A stretch of DNA of 64,000 nt from Symbiodinium natans (GCA_905221605.1 CAJNDS010002534.1:312295-376294), one strand, 5' to 3'; counted from the first letter of the stretch, positions 49,291-61,179 are shown. Numbers and translations: made by a program. The notes: generated by a model from the letters alone, not told the origin.

Positions 49291-49439
49291 TGGTTCATTT
49301 GTGTCAAATGACTGTTGCGTTTAGGTTGCCGGGGTATGGCAAAAACTTGTGTAAGAGGTGTGCGTGGACGGCGGCAGACGCGGCGAATTTGGTCGCAGAA
49401 TCGCTGCACCCTTGCTTTGCTGGCAGACGCCCTGGCAAC

Positions 49440-49632
49440 TTCCCAAATGTACATGTATATAAATATGTATATATATATGTATATACACAAACAAACACAC
49501 ATACATATACATAATGTATATATGTAGATGTGGTCCCCCCATGGATCCATTCATACACACATACATACATACATACATATACTCTCTCTCTCTCTCACAC
49601 ATATATATATACATATATATATATGTATACAG
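49440..49632 (+). repeat. AT/AC/CT mixed microsatellite
   Basis: TATATG, ACATAC, CTCTCT and TATATA runs in succession. Confidence 0.85.
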
Positions 49633-50086
49633 GTGTAGGGTTTTTGTAGCAGGGCCTAGAGGTGCCAAAGTTGGCTGAGGTCATGCTCTGGTCGCTTTTC
49701 CAAGCCGTTGCTTTCATGGTGGTGCGCCAGCAGGGCTTGTGTCGTCATAGCAATGGGGCATAGGGTTTCGAAAAGGTGTCCGAATGAAACAGGGTTTAGG
49801 ATTCCGAGGTATCACAAGCCTGTTGCAAAAGGATTCAGGGTTTAGGGTGGGCCCACATGGCAAGATGATGCAGGTGATGTACCCTTTCTCACTGTTAGTG
49901 TGCACGGGGCCCAAATGCTTTCTTGTTTCGGCTGCTTGTGCATCATCTCCAGTCGCGCCTTCCTAGTCGCCCTCGCTGGGTTTTTCTCCCAAAGGTGTCT
50001 ATGCTCCCGTCAAGATGTCGCGTATCATGGCAAGAGCCTTAAAGAAGCGGGTTCAGGCGCCTGTGATAGCAGCATAAATATTGCAG
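49633..50086. other. no clear gene; TTTAGGG units near 49790-49850
   Basis: Short frames only; isolated GGGTTTAGG motifs. It ends at the acceptor atattgcag. Confidence 0.4.
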
Positions 50087-51114
50087 CCATGCCCTCAAAG
50101 CCGAGGTCTTCCTGTCGTCCATACTCTGCGCAATGTGGGCCGTGGTGTTTGTGGTGTTCACCTCTCTCGTCGACACCCACGCGCATCGGCCTCAGTTGTT
50201 CGGCAGGGCATGCCTACAAGCAGCGCCTCCTGCTGTCTCGGGGTACTTGACACCTGAGCTTAGGTATGCGGTGCTGTGGGGCGTGTTCGAGCCTCAGAAG
50301 TGGCTGGTGCTAAACTCTAAGCCCTAAACCCTAAACCCTTTGGAAGCGGTGCTGGTTCACAGTGCAGTGGTGCTCAGTTGCTCAGACTCAGAGATAGCGC
50401 CGAGTGAGCCCTTTGGAAGCCCCTTCGTGGCAGATCCGAGCCTGGCTCCGACACCAGCTGCCTGTGCCTCTGCGAGTTTCCTCTCAGCAGGCCTGGGTTT
50501 GGCTACTTTGGCTGTATGTGTACATGTTTATATATATATATACACGTATATACAATGTGTATTCAATCTACTCGTACCATGTATACATACCAGATACATG
50601 CGCTATACATTTGTTTATTCCGGCCTCGGTGTGGGTTGTTGGAATCTAAACTAAACTCCTCGCCTCGCCCGGTTTGCTCCTCGTGCCACCCCACAGTCAA
50701 GCCTGCCCAACCCCATAGTATCCCTGGAGCCCCTGTCCCCAAACACTTCCAAATCTGTGGGGTGGGGATGTCCGAATAAAAACTGACATATGTTTGTTTT
50801 TCTTGAAGAATTATCCCTACCTCTGCACATCTCTGGGTTCACAGGCCAGTGGTGTTGCGGATCGTGGTTCTTGGGATTGGCGTGTCTCCAGCTCAAAGAA
50901 CACGTGACTTTCTCAGAAGTGCCGGTTTGTTGCTGTTGCTGATCCTCCAGGTGCTGGCACTCGATCAATCTGACTCTGCGAGCCTTGAAAGGGCTTAGGC
51001 GTGCACAATGGGCCAATATGCCAGCCCCTCAGTCCCTTGTCCGGCAAGCACTTGCAAGCGCCGAACCGGAGAAAGAGAACCTTCACGCTTCACCTTCAAG
51101 CTTTGCATGCCTAA
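50087..51114 (+). CDS. three-exon model with one membrane segment, unknown
   Basis: Exon 50087-50263 reads HALKAEVFLSSILCAMWAVV then FVVFTSLVDTHAH, a likely transmembrane helix, and ends SGYLTPEL. Exon 50363-50490 (or 50496) joins AG|T: SDSEIAPSEPFGSPFVADPS then LAPTPAACASASF. Exon 50999-51114 joins G|GC: GVHNGPICQPLSPLSGKHLQ then APNRRKRTFTL and TAA. A second frame in the last exon (MPAPQSLVRQALASAEPEKE) is also protein-like, so that exon is less certain. The intron 50491-50998 holds a TATA microsatellite (50525-50560) and another follows exon 1 (CCCTAAA, 50315-50338). Single-pass membrane protein of unknown role (inference). Confidence 0.45.
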
Positions 51115-51577
51115 TCATGCCTTCAGCCTTTGTGTAACAGACGTTCACCAAAACAAGCGCCGAGGTTCAGCGTCCTGTACTCTGTTCCTGTGGAAGCGTT
51201 TCCCGTTGTGTGGGAGCGGCCTCAGGACTGCATAATGTTATACCAATGTGCATATCCAAGAGTATTATCGGAGAATTGAATAATGTTGTAAGAACATACT
51301 TATGTCTGCCGGTTAAAAGTCTGAGTGTTTCTGGGTTTGGGATGGTTTGGGGTTTGCGAATACGGACCCCAGCACGTCCTGCGAGGAGGCGGGCGGAGGC
51401 CCTGTGAAGTGGCGAACGGAGGGCGAGGCTTCACTTTGTGACTTCGAGACATTCTATATATATATATATGTATTTATTTTTGTTTTTTATATTTATTGAT
51501 AATTATGTTTGTAATTCTATTATATTTATATTTATATTCATACTTATCTATCGATCTATCGATATATATATATATAG
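51115..51577. other. spacer, AT microsatellite at 51454-51577
   Basis: No clear exon. AT-rich TATATA, ATTTATATT and ATCTATCG runs lead directly into the acceptor atatag of the next exon. Confidence 0.5.
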
Positions 51578-53282
51578 TCCGGACGCCAGGCTATGCAGTC
51601 GGAGCCGGCCTTCGACCCCTTCTGCCTGATGGACACTGCTCTCTTGAAGATCTTAATTCAGTGCCCGCTGCTCACTGGGGCCCACTGTTACTTCGCTTTC
51701 TTGTGCCGCTCTAGGACGAGCAGCCGGAAAGTGCGTCGACCCAAGCACACACGGTGGTTCGTAGAAGAGCTGCTGCCCATTCCGCGTAGAGAGAGCGCCA
51801 AGATTGGGATAGCAACAAAGGGTCAGGAAGCTTGTTGCAGGCCTGGACTCGGGCCATCATTGCACCGGTGCCGGTCAAGGACTGGGAGGGAGCGCCCATG
51901 CAGGGTGGGAAAGAACTGAAAGAATGCCAGCATGCACATGAAGTCAGACCAGCAGCTTCTGGCACAGGGATGTGCTTGTGAGATTTCCTTTGCTGTGCCG
52001 AAGCCAGGATGATTCACGCTTGAGTGTCAGGGGGCCCAAGTCTGACATTCGACGACCTTAGCTGGGGGTCCTGGCCCATAATGGCCCACACCAGTCAGGT
52101 ATGGGAGCCATACTTGGGCACGCTGGACATGGAGATCGGCACGGCTCTCAGATGCCTGGATGCTTCCCCCATGCTTGAGGCGAAGTGTTGATCACAAGTG
52201 GAGTTTGCCAGGCTGGTGTGGGTTTCCACGCCCGGTGGGTGGCGTACAGCCCCCAGAGCGGGGAAGTCCTGCAGAGCTTCCGGGTGAGGCATGCTCAGAT
52301 TCGGACTGGACGTGACTTTTGAAACCGAGGCATGGGAAAGGGACACTGACTGCGAGACCGACTCTTTGAAAACCAAGGAGGAGGTGGACTCTGCAGTGCA
52401 GGACTCTAAAAAGACAAGGGCAAAACCCGGGCCGGGGGATGTGCTGAGCAACTCAGCTGCGAAAAGGTTTCACAGGTTCCCTCACGCCTCAAGGTCCTGC
52501 AGATGCATCAAAAAGGCATAACTTCCCCTCACCAGCGCCGCGACATCGTGCAGGAAGTGGGAAGCACCTCATCCTGCAGCCACAAGCTTGTGGGTTTGCT
52601 TTCGCTGCGGGAACGGAAAATTGGGCAGTGTGCAAGATGTAGAGCAGCAAGCCAAGGATCTGACCAAAGCTGTCAGAACGGCACGCCGCAAGGTGAATGC
52701 GGTTGGATCAGCAGATGTAGTGGAGAGATGTGAGCCGTGCGCCATCTGACTGCAGCACAGCAGAACCATGGCAGGCATTTGGTCCCGGAAGGCTCATGGG
52801 CATGATCTGGACCATGAACCTGAGCATCTGCAGTACTGCACAATGTGTAGGTCAAGAAGCGGCCCCCACCTATGCTTTTCCTCCACACAGAGGTTGAGGA
52901 GGACGAGGAGGCTCTTCTGCTTCAGGGTTGTAAGAGAGTTGCGGATGTGTGTGCACATTCAACCGGCACATCTCCAGACCATCTGGCCGGTTCTCTTGGT
53001 GATGTGTCGTTCTGTCTGTGGACACAGTGAGGGCTACCTGCCCTCTTGATGGTAGACCATTTTAGGGGGTCCCCTGCGACCCTGATTTAGCCATTTAGAT
53101 CTGTGATCCATCTAGATCTGTGCCCAGCACCTGGAATTTACGTGGCACGGACAGGAAAGAGCATGCTGCGATATCTTTGGCGGCAGGATGAAGAGATGGC
53201 TGCCGCTGGTGATGCGCTCGAGCCTCAGTGCCGACAAGAGAAGAGTCAAGTGAACAGTCAGGCTGACTCCGGAGACTTGTGA
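51578..53282 (+). CDS. seven-exon model, acidic/helical protein with one CxxC, unknown
   Basis: Exons: 51578-51660, 51715-51783 (GC donor), 51841-51961 (GC donor), 52289-52466, 52554-52692, 52893-52989, 53128-53282 (TGA). All six joins keep phase (0, 0, G|GC, AG|G, 0, G|CA). The chain reads VGAGLRPLLPDGHCSLEDLN, DEQPESASTQAHTVVRRRAA, AWTRAIIAPVPVKDWEGAPM, LRFGLDVTFETEAWERDTDC, then WVCFRCGNGKLG (single CxxC), VQDVEQQAKDLTKAVRTARR, VEEDEEALLLQGCKRVADV, IYVARTGKSMLRYLWRQDEE, ending NSQADSGDL. Two introns are only 54-57 nt. One CxxC is not enough to call a zinc finger. No family recognised; the 5' end is not seen. Confidence 0.6.
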
Positions 53283-53646
53283 AATAGAAGCGCCCGAGAG
53301 TGCAAAAGTACTGGCAGGTTCCAAGGTTTGCAAGACTGGGACGTCGATCTCGGCATCAACGGCAGCAGGCCGCAGACATGATAAGGCTTTGCTGTGCAAA
53401 GCTTGGACCCCGCAGCTCTCACAGGCCTGCTTCAGCCTCCAACACCTTCCATCGGCGACTCTCGGACGCCCAGGACATCTTTCACATGGGAGGCAGATTT
53501 GCCTGCAAGACTTGCTTGCTATATCTTTGCTGTTAGTTTGCCCTCCTTTCTTCCTACAGTATGTTCTGCCTTCCTTCGCTCAGCGTTTGCTGGGGCGCGC
53601 TGGCGTGCGCTTGCATTCACTGGCGGGCGGTGCATCGCTTGTCCAG
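53283..53646. other. possible exon, frame unresolved
   Basis: All three + frames are open for long stretches (for example GLLQPPTPSIGDSRTPRTSF near 53424). Probably partly exonic, but I cannot choose a frame. Confidence 0.25.
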
Positions 53647-53816
53647 GCCTGGCAGACCCGCGTCCGCCTACTCCAGCTTCTGGTGCGTCGGGGCCGCCCT
53701 CTGCTTCTGCGTCGCGGCAGCCAACGCCAACTGAACAGAGCCCGGCTCCAAGTTGCCAGTCGAACCATTCTGGCACCACAGCCAGCATCACGTCGCAGAT
53801 AGCAGCTGGTAGTTGA
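53647..53816 (+). CDS. Pro/Ser/Thr-rich terminal exon
   Basis: After cttgtccag (phase 1) the frame reads LADPRPPTPASGASGPPSAS then ASRQPTPTEQSPAPSCQSNH and ends SQIAAGS, TGA. A typical disordered tail. A second frame is also open, but with less natural composition. Confidence 0.4.
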
Positions 53817-53912
53817 GAAGCGTCTCTATTGCCTTTCCTATTGTGGGAGCTTGGCAAGGCCAGAGAAGTGCTCCAAGTATCGTGGGGAGAAGGCTGCTGA
53901 CCCCAGTTGGCC

Positions 53913-54768
53913 ATGCCTCCGCCCCAGAAACTTGCAATGCCTCGGCGAGAAGATGATGCGTGCAAGATGTCAGCAAGTCAGTTTCCAAAGCTTCATGCGC
54001 CCTTAGAACGCGCGTTTGCTGCGCACCTCTCATGGATGCCTTGTAGTCCCAGAAGAAACAACGTCTTGAGGGCCGGCCGTGAACCCCAACCGTCCCAACC
54101 CATACCTTCGATGGGCTTCGATTTTCGACGCGAAAGTGAGTGTCGAAACCTTGCCCCGCAGTGTGAGAATTAGGCGGGCGACAAAAGAAGCCTTGCACCG
54201 CGGTCGTTGACCATCTAGTCAGGTGTGGTGTGAGGCTGCAGGCAACCCAAAAAAGACTTTAACCCTGGAGAGCACGGGGACCCTTTAGGGTCTTGGGTTG
54301 TTGCAACCTTCAGTATTGTCCCTGACTTCGGGCTGATTTGTACGCTTCTGGTTAGTTTGCCTGTGGAAATTGATGTCTGACATGTTCTTTCATGGGATCT
54401 CACTCCTCAGTTTCCCTTGCGGATCTTCGCCAAAACCTAAGACAATCCCTGACGTTCTGCGAAGCTGCCAACAGGTCCGGGGCTCGAGACCAGGCCCCCC
54501 AGGGCCTCCATTCCTCGTGTGAGGCAGAGGCTACAGCGGGGTTCCGGGTTCAGGTATTTGTGCGCTTCTTTTTGCACCCCAAGCCATGAACATCCATACT
54601 TCATTGTAGGCACATCATGTGCAAGATGTACCGTTTCACCTGGATACGACATGTGCAAGCAGCCGGCATGTGTCAAAAGGCGACATCTATGCCAGATGCG
54701 ATGTTGCATTTCTTGCGCAGTCTCTGCAGGCTCATCCAACTCTTGTCTGCGACCTTATAACCTCATGA
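53913..54768 (+). CDS. three-exon model with a likely start codon, unknown
   Basis: ATG 53913 follows an in-frame TGA at 53898. Exon 1 (53913-54135, donor GTGAGT) reads MPPPQKLAMPRREDDACKMS to IPSMGFDFRRE. Exon 2 (54411-54553) joins A|TT: SLADLRQNLRQSLTFCEAAN then RSGARDQAPQGL, donor GTATTT. Exon 3 (54610 to at most 54768) joins in phase 0: AHHVQDVPFHLDTTCASSRH, then VSKGDIYARCDVAFLAQSLQ and AHPTLVCDLITS with TGA at 54766. The last part looks like a folded domain but I do not recognise it. The real 3' end may be further on. Confidence 0.55.
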
Positions 54769-54997
54769 TGCTTGCAAGCTGTTTTCATGGCCCACCCCAA
54801 GCGACCCAGTGGTAGGGCTCTGCGGCATGGCCCGCAGCAGCTTCAGCGAGACTGGCACACCCGGAATGTCCATGGTTGCCGATGATTCCACGGCATCATG
54901 GCACGCCCGGCAGCGCTCCCTCCTACTGCGCAGCCCTCAGATTCGGATTGCTGATGGTTGGGCTTTGTAACCTTGTTGCCGCATGCTCCGCACAGCC

Positions 54998-55165
54998 ATG
55001 AGCCGCAAGGTCGCGCGAGCGGGCCTCCTCCAACCAGAGCCTCCAAACAGAGCGGCCGAGAAGGGCACCCCCAACCTGGCCGGCTGTCCTCGTCAGCCTG
55101 CTGCACAACCTGAGTGCCTGTGCTGTGAGTTTCAGGGAGAGAGGTCGGCACACAGCACCCCTTGA
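54998..55165 (+). CDS. possible exon, Pro/Ala/Cys-containing, unknown
   Basis: ATG 54998 opens MSRKVARAGLLQPEPPNRAA then EKGTPNLAGCPRQPAAQPEC and stops at TGA 55163. A consensus GTGAGT donor at 55125 suggests the exon ends there. No family recognised. Confidence 0.35.
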   Translation: MSRKVARAGLLQPEPPNRAAEKGTPNLAGCPRQPAAQPECLCCEFQGERSAHSTP

Positions 55166-56276
55166 GGTCCGCCTCGCTGTTTTCTGATATTCATGTTCAA
55201 TCTGATGGGCTGGAGCACTTCTTACTCGATGGGTTGGTTCTTGCCAAACTTGTGAGATTTAAGACTATGTAGGGCCCGCGGCGGTGGCCAGCATACCAAC
55301 TCTGACATTTCTTGGGTAGTGCGAAGCCATAGCACTCCAGACTCAGGAACATAAGCATGCGGGACAATCGCAGACGAGGAAGCTGATACTGTCTTTGCTA
55401 GCATTGTAGGTTGGTAGCATGCGGGCGTGGAAATGGCGGGCACATGTAAACAAACCCTTGTGGAAGAGAATCCCACGCAAACCCGCAGAGTATCCCTAGA
55501 GTTGCCCACCTCCCAAACCCCCGAACCCGCACAGTGTCCCTGGAGCGTTGATCGCTCTAAGAGTGAGGATGTTCGAAGTACTTCATTTGGTTCTCATTGT
55601 CTGAGCGCCCAAGGGTGGCGGGAATTCTTCTCGCAGACAGCACACTTTGCCGGAGCTTCTCATGACTCCATGCCCGGCTTTCAAGCAACACTCCAGGTGC
55701 AAGACCTGACGCGAGTGCTGCTACATACAGGGCACTACTGGTTGCGCGGGGGTGATACTCTGTGGAATTCTCCGGAGTTTGGGGGGGGGCCCCCCTTTTC
55801 TAGGTACGCCTTGGTATATTCCACGTTGTCCCTTATTGGGTTTAAGAGCATTGTATTTCACAGACTTTGTTCAGAGGGTTTAAGGGCCAACCTAGTCTCC
55901 AAAAGAACTTTGCCCCAGAATGATATGGGGGAGGGGGTGGCTATATTCCGTCTCCCCAATGATTGTGGAGGGTTGTAAGTGAACCCGAGCCAACGTTCGG
56001 GCTCACAAGGCAGATGGGAAGCGTGACTTCACCGATGCAGAATGCAGTTTTCTCCCGACACCCGGAGACGAAGCGTTCACCCAAATCCACCGAAATTGCC
56101 ACATCCAAAGCCTTAAGCAGCCCCATAAGCCCAAAGACCCCCTAAGCCCCTTAAGCAGACATCCGGGGAAGCTCGAGGCCACTTGGAAGTGGCCCAAGCT
56201 CCATAAAAGCCGTGGAAGTGTAGGTAAGATCAAGTCGCCGCCGTGTTTCTGTCTGGTAGGGCTTTGAAGCTGAGGC
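55166..56276. other. unassigned; open frame 55427-55978
   Basis: A + frame of about 180 codons (REFFSQTAHFAGASHDSMPG, then VLLHTGHYWLRGGDTLWNSP) is open from 55427 to TAA 55976. It may be exonic or chance. I cannot link it to the transporter that follows. Confidence 0.3.
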
Positions 56277-59200
56277 ATGGGCGCTGCCATGAATGTGTGG
56301 CTGGAGGTTTGTAAGGTGGTGGTCTTCGCATCTGGTGGGCAGATCCCCGACTCTGCAGCTCAGACCTACTATGGCCGTTTACTTGCAGCCAACGCCGTCT
56401 GCGAGCTCATGACCAGCCAGCTTGTTGGGGTGTTGAGCGACAAGTTCGGCCGAAAGCCCATACAAGTGCTGGCGCAGCTTGGACAGGTAGCTTGGTGACT
56501 CATTTTGTTACTGCTATAGCTACCATAGCCATCGTGATGCCGTGATGCGGACAGTTTTAGTGGCGCTGGGTGGACCCAGAAAGCATTTGCAAGAAGGATC
56601 ACGGTCCCAGTCTGCTTGAGGAGCTTCGCCTGTAAAGACACTTTCAAGATAAATTCCTGGATGTTGTCTTTGCTTGGGTCAAGATGGGGCTTCCTTCTGC
56701 CTAGATGACTAAAAATACACGATACATGCCCCACTGGGTCTGCCACCGTTTCCAAGCAAGCACGCAGCATGCACTAATTTCATTTGATTCAGTGTGCAAA
56801 CAAGTCTGCCTTGACCTTGGCCGGGCTTGAGGTGATTGATTACAGCATTGCTGGCCTTTGCTTGCCCAGCTTGGGCGTCGTGAGGCAAATTCCCGCCGAT
56901 GTGGCCGAGAACTTGCTGTTTTGCTCCCGAGGGATTGCTGGCTTCCTTGGGAACTACAAAGTCACTTTGCAGAGTTACACAGCTGATATCTCGAGCGCCG
57001 ACGAGTGCCCTGACAACTTCGCGGCCCTTGGAGGCGCCATGGTGGCCGGAATGTGTGCAGGCCTGTGGCGCCCGGCCAAACAACATCTACAACATGCAAG
57101 ATACAGATGCATATATGTATATATATGTATGTATATATATATATGTATGTATATATATATATATACATGGTCAACTCCCCCCCCTTCCATGATCCACACC
57201 TATGGTTTGCTGTCTTCGTCTTTGTCTGAGTTTATGTTTTTCCTCGGAAAAAAGAAGTGAAAACTACATTATAATACACAGGGCTATGTTATATTATCCC
57301 CTATAAGAACAGTAGTGTTTTTCATGTGTATATTGCTTCTTAAACGTGTGGGTTGCGGCTGGGCTTTTGCCTCAAACGCTGACGGGCGAAATGACGAGTG
57401 ACGTGTATAGCGAACCATCTGCCACTGAAACTTCCATTGAAGACTTGGCGGCAGCAGCAAAAACGGGCCTGGTGTGCAGATTGCCCATGAGTGTCCTAAG
57501 ATGTGTGTCCTAAGCCTCAAAACGAAAGGTTTACAGTAAACCATGGCGTGACTTCAACCTCAAAAAACGAGAGGCTTTCCGTGAGCCCCTGGGCGGCTTC
57601 AACCTCAAGAACGGAAGGTGTTATGCCTTCCCGAAACCATCAGTTCTTTTTTTGGTCCTTAAAACGCTTAAAAGCACTCTAAAAGGGCAGCTGCCCCGCG
57701 CCTTCCCCACACCATTCAAGTTTGAAAAGCCCCATTAAGATCCAAACATTTTTAAAAGGGCAGCTGGCCGGGGCCTTCCCCAAACCATCCTTAACCACCC
57801 TAAAACACCGTAAAATGTTCAATGGCTACCCTTTTAAATCTTTAAGGATGTAAAGCTTTGTAAAACCCTTAAATCCTGAACTTTGCATATGGCTGCCCTT
57901 TGAAAGTTTTAAGGATTTCACAGGGCAGCCATTTTTTAAGGATTTTAAAATTTTAAATGGTCTGGGCAGGCCCGGACCATTCAAATTTTTTAAAGACCCT
58001 GAGAATCCTCAAATCTAAACGGCTCTACAATCCTTAAAATTGTAAAGGGCTGCCCTTTTAACTGTTTAAGGATTAGTATTAGATGGTGTGGGGAACCGCC
58101 GCGGCCCCAGACCATTTACATTTTTTAAAACCCTTCAAAAACCTTAGAATTTTGAATGGCTGCCCGTTTTAAATGTTTCAGGGTTTTTAGGATTTCAAAA
58201 AGCTTTTCAAATCTTTACAATCCTTACAATTTAAAAAGGGCCGAGACGAAGATAGGTATGTATGGTACTACATCTTTATGTTGTAGATATTTACTTTTTG
58301 GGGGTGCAGGGGGTGGCTACTTGCTTAAGACTCTAAGGACACTGTTGCATTTGAGTCAAAGTGCTCGCAGTCATGGCTCCCTCAGGCAGCATGCTCGTAG
58401 CAATCGTGAAAACGATGGAGTTGTCTTATCGGGCCTGCTTCTTCGCATCTACAGCCATGAATTTGTCCATAGTCCTGATAGCCTCTCTGGCGGCACAAGT
58501 TTTCAGCCTTATGCCTTCTGATGCCGCTTGCAGTGTGTGTCTGTGCCTGTGCTCGAACAGCGAGGTCCTGATAGGCTGGAAGGACATAGCTCCGCGGAAA
58601 AGTTTCAGCTTCAGCGAAGCAAATCCAGTGGCGGGCTTGCAGGTCCTCACTATTTCCCGCGCCATGGTACGGCCCTCACTGTTTCCTAAATCGAGTCACA
58701 GCACAACTTCTTGTCAAGCTTGAAGTCTTGCAGTCTCAATCGCAGTCGTGAGCATGATTGTTTTTGTTTTGTTTTGCTCCGCTGCGGTTGCCGTTGCTGC
58801 TGTTGCTACGGCTGCTGCTGATGTTGTTGCGATTAAGATGATGGTGATGTTGAATGTTGGGTGTTTTTTGGTTGCTTGTGTGCCTAGGGGCGTTGTTTTG
58901 TTACCTCTTGTTGTCTGTCTGTTGTTGGTTGCTTGTGCCGGCCCCGCGGAACCGGCTCACTGCTTCAGCCCAACCCGAAGCCCACAGAAGCTCCCCCACT
59001 GCGCCGAAGATTGGTTGCACCGTGCCGGAGGTCGAAGAAAGGCCAGCTCTTCCGAGGCAACGACATCTGCCATCCCCAACCCGTTGGTTGTTGGTGGTTG
59101 TTATTATACCTTGCTGATGCTGCTACTATCGCAGCTGTTGCGTGCGTTCTGCTTGCAGCTGCTTGCTTGGGTCGATGCGGCCATTGCTTTTTTGCTGATG

Positions 59201-59996
59201 TTGCATTCGGTTGTCATCGTGTTCATCGTAACGGTTCAATTGTCGCTGTTGTGGCGCTTGATATTCGGCGCTCATATAAGGTTATCTACTCCGTGCTGGT
59301 GTTCCTCAGCTCTTTCGCATTGAACATGTTCGTTAGCACCTTGGATTTCTATTGTGGAAAGTTTCTGAAGATGGACAAGCGCTTCTTCATCGGGCTAGGC
59401 CTTTTTTGGGCCTTGCAGTCTCTCTTTATCCTGGCTGTGGTCCAGCCAATTCTCACACGCAGAATTGGTGAAGTCTTGACCTTGACATTGAGCTTTGCAT
59501 CGCTGAGCGTCTTTTATACGTTATTCTGCCTGCTGACGCCGAGCACTTGGGCCTTATCCTATGTTGTCATCATCTTTTTCAGCTTCGGCTCGATGTGTTA
59601 CCCACTTGCTGTGGGGCTGGCAGCTCGGGAGGTGCCTCCAGAACAGCAGGGGACACTTCAGGGAGCAATTTCTATTCTTGAAACCACTGCGAAGATTTTC
59701 GCTCCCTTGCTGGCGTCAGATGCCGCTCTGCTGCAGGGCCTTGGTGCTGCTTCTTGCGGCTTGTGCCCCAAATTGTTTGGCACACTTTGGCATGCTTCAA
59801 TAGGGTGTGACATGCCAATGAGGTCTTGATTCCAAGATTTGAGAAGGAAGGCGACTTCCATGGCATGGTGTATTTCGTGGCAGCGCTTCTGATGGTCCCC
59901 GGCGTGCACTTGAGCCACCAGCTGAAGAAATACACGTGTCACCTCGACACCAGCCAGGCCAACTCTAGTGCGCAAATCGCCGTAGAGATGCAGTGA
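56277..59996 (+). CDS. major facilitator superfamily transporter (TetA/hippocampus-abundant-transcript-like)
   Basis: Exons: 56277-56486, 56793-57060 (GC donor), 58386-58498, 58583-58666, 59281-59804, 59837-59996 (TGA). All joins keep phase (0, G|GC, 0, 0, GG|A). Exon 1 has GVLSDKFGRKPIQ, the MFS motif A between helices 2 and 3. Exon 2 has SYTADISSADECPDNFAALG, the ADI-type loop before helix 5. Exon 3 has a helix YRACFFASTAMNLSIVLIAS. Exon 4 has the central loop SFSEANPVAGLQVL. Exon 5 holds several helices (VIYSVLVFLSSFALNMFV; LSYVVIIFFSFGSMCYPLAV) and the loop REVPPEQQGTLQGAISILET. Exon 6 ends with a helix, the cytosolic tail SHQLKKYT and VEMQ. Predicted multi-pass membrane carrier; substrate unknown. 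The first helix looks weak, so an upstream exon may be missing. The intron 57061-58385 carries repeats. Confidence 0.8.
57105..57172 (+). repeat. TATATG/AT microsatellite
   Basis: ATATATGTATGT and TATA runs just after the donor of exon 2 of the transporter. Confidence 0.9.
57535..58250 (+). repeat. repeat-rich part of the transporter intron
   Basis: Two short families alternate. CTTCAACCTCAA(A)AACG recurs at about 57551 and 57597. AAAAGGGCAGCTGCCC-like units with CCTTCCCCA(C/A)ACCAT follow at about 57680 and 57752. TTTTAAGGATTTTA-type units, in both orientations, then fill the interval to about 58230. Confidence 0.7.
58667..59280 (+). other. transporter intron
   Basis: GT donor after ISRAM and acceptor catataag before VIYSV. 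The + frame is open through part of it (Val/Leu/Cys-rich) but carries stops in the joined frame, so I do not treat it as coding. Confidence 0.6.
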
Positions 59997-60839
59997 GCAG
60001 AGGTGGGGGTTGTCGTAAACTAGGGTCCCCTCATAGGAACCCGTTAACATAGAGCCACTCACAAAGGGCGGCAGAAGGATCTTAATTTAGAACCAGCCCC
60101 AGGTCATTTCGCTTCCAACTGGAGCTGTTCCGGCTACGGCCTTGACTGCCTTTTGGCAGAGCCTCTTCGTGCTGCAGTGCCTGGAAAATTTGGGACTGCA
60201 TTATCGGTTTGTGTCGTGTTCCGATCGAGGAGATTAGATTCGGCGACCAGACGGTCGTCAGCTCTTTTTTTTGAATCCCACAACACTGCATAGGCTAGCA
60301 TAGAATATGCAGCAGCTTCTTGTTGAAAGAGAATTATCAATGTAAACATGCGTACATACTCGCTATTACGTTTCATTTTGCCCATGAAAGACCAACTTAG
60401 GAGAGAATTCGGAAGGGCTTGTAAAGGAAGCCGATGAAACATTGAACTTCAAAGATCTTTCAAGATATTCCAACTCGGTATCGAGAAGAAAGTAGTTTTC
60501 TTCTACTGAATCGTTCTTCTCTGATGCTTCGCAGGGTTGAGGGTCTCTTGTGGTTTTCGGGGAGGAGTAGGCAGAGGAGGACAAGAATAAGAAGAGCGAC
60601 AGCAACAAGAGCAGCACCAACAAAAGCAGCAACAGCAAGAGCAGCAACGTCACCAGCAACAGCACTACCACCAACGACAGCAACAACAACAAGAAGAACA
60701 ATAACACCAAAAGCGAGAAAGAGGGCAGACGGGGCAAGGGGGCGTCCCAGAAGGTGACGGAGGAAAGGCGGGGGGAGGACACACACCAAAAAGAAAGGTC
60801 AAGACTTGTGCCGGGCGCCTTTTTCGGTCTTTTACTCAG
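59997..60839. other. spacer; (AGCAAC)-type repeat at 60585-60715
   Basis: No clear gene. An imperfect ACAGCAACAACA-rich tract at about 60585-60715 creates Thr/Ala and Leu/Val frames. Confidence 0.5.
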
Positions 60840-61051
60840 GCGTATCCGGCTCGGCCCTTGATTCCAAAAGCTCTACAATATCATGTCATCTGCATGTTGC
60901 ACGGGCCACCGCGAACATCAGCAGCCAGCTTGCTCGCCTTCTGATTCCCCCCACCATCTGGGAAATTGAGCTGGGTGGGCAGTGGGTGAAGTCGACCCTG
61001 TGGTGCCATCCAGCGGACCACCCCATGTCGGCCAGCATTTTGCTGAAATCT
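60840..61051 (+). CDS. exon of an unknown protein
   Basis: The acceptor tttactcag and a consensus donor GTGAGT (61052) bracket a 212-nt open frame. It reads VSGSALDSKSSTISCHLHVA, then SSQLARLLIPPTIWEIELGG, QWVKSTLWCHPADHPM and ASILLKS. Natural composition, probably a folded domain; not recognised. The following AT-rich block would lie in its downstream intron. Confidence 0.5.
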
Positions 61052-61179
61052 GTGAGTGCTGTGCGGCTACATGTTGGCGCATAGATGCTCGCCAATTCCG
61101 CTAATTACGATGAAAGCGAGATGGTGCAAACATCGCGGGGTGATCGAAGAGCTGTACTGGAGACAATCTTTTTTTGGAG

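Noticed and set aside
52554..52692. Zinc-finger call for WVCFRCGNGKLG
   Set aside because: Only one CxxC pair is visible; no second pair of ligands in the neighbouring exons.
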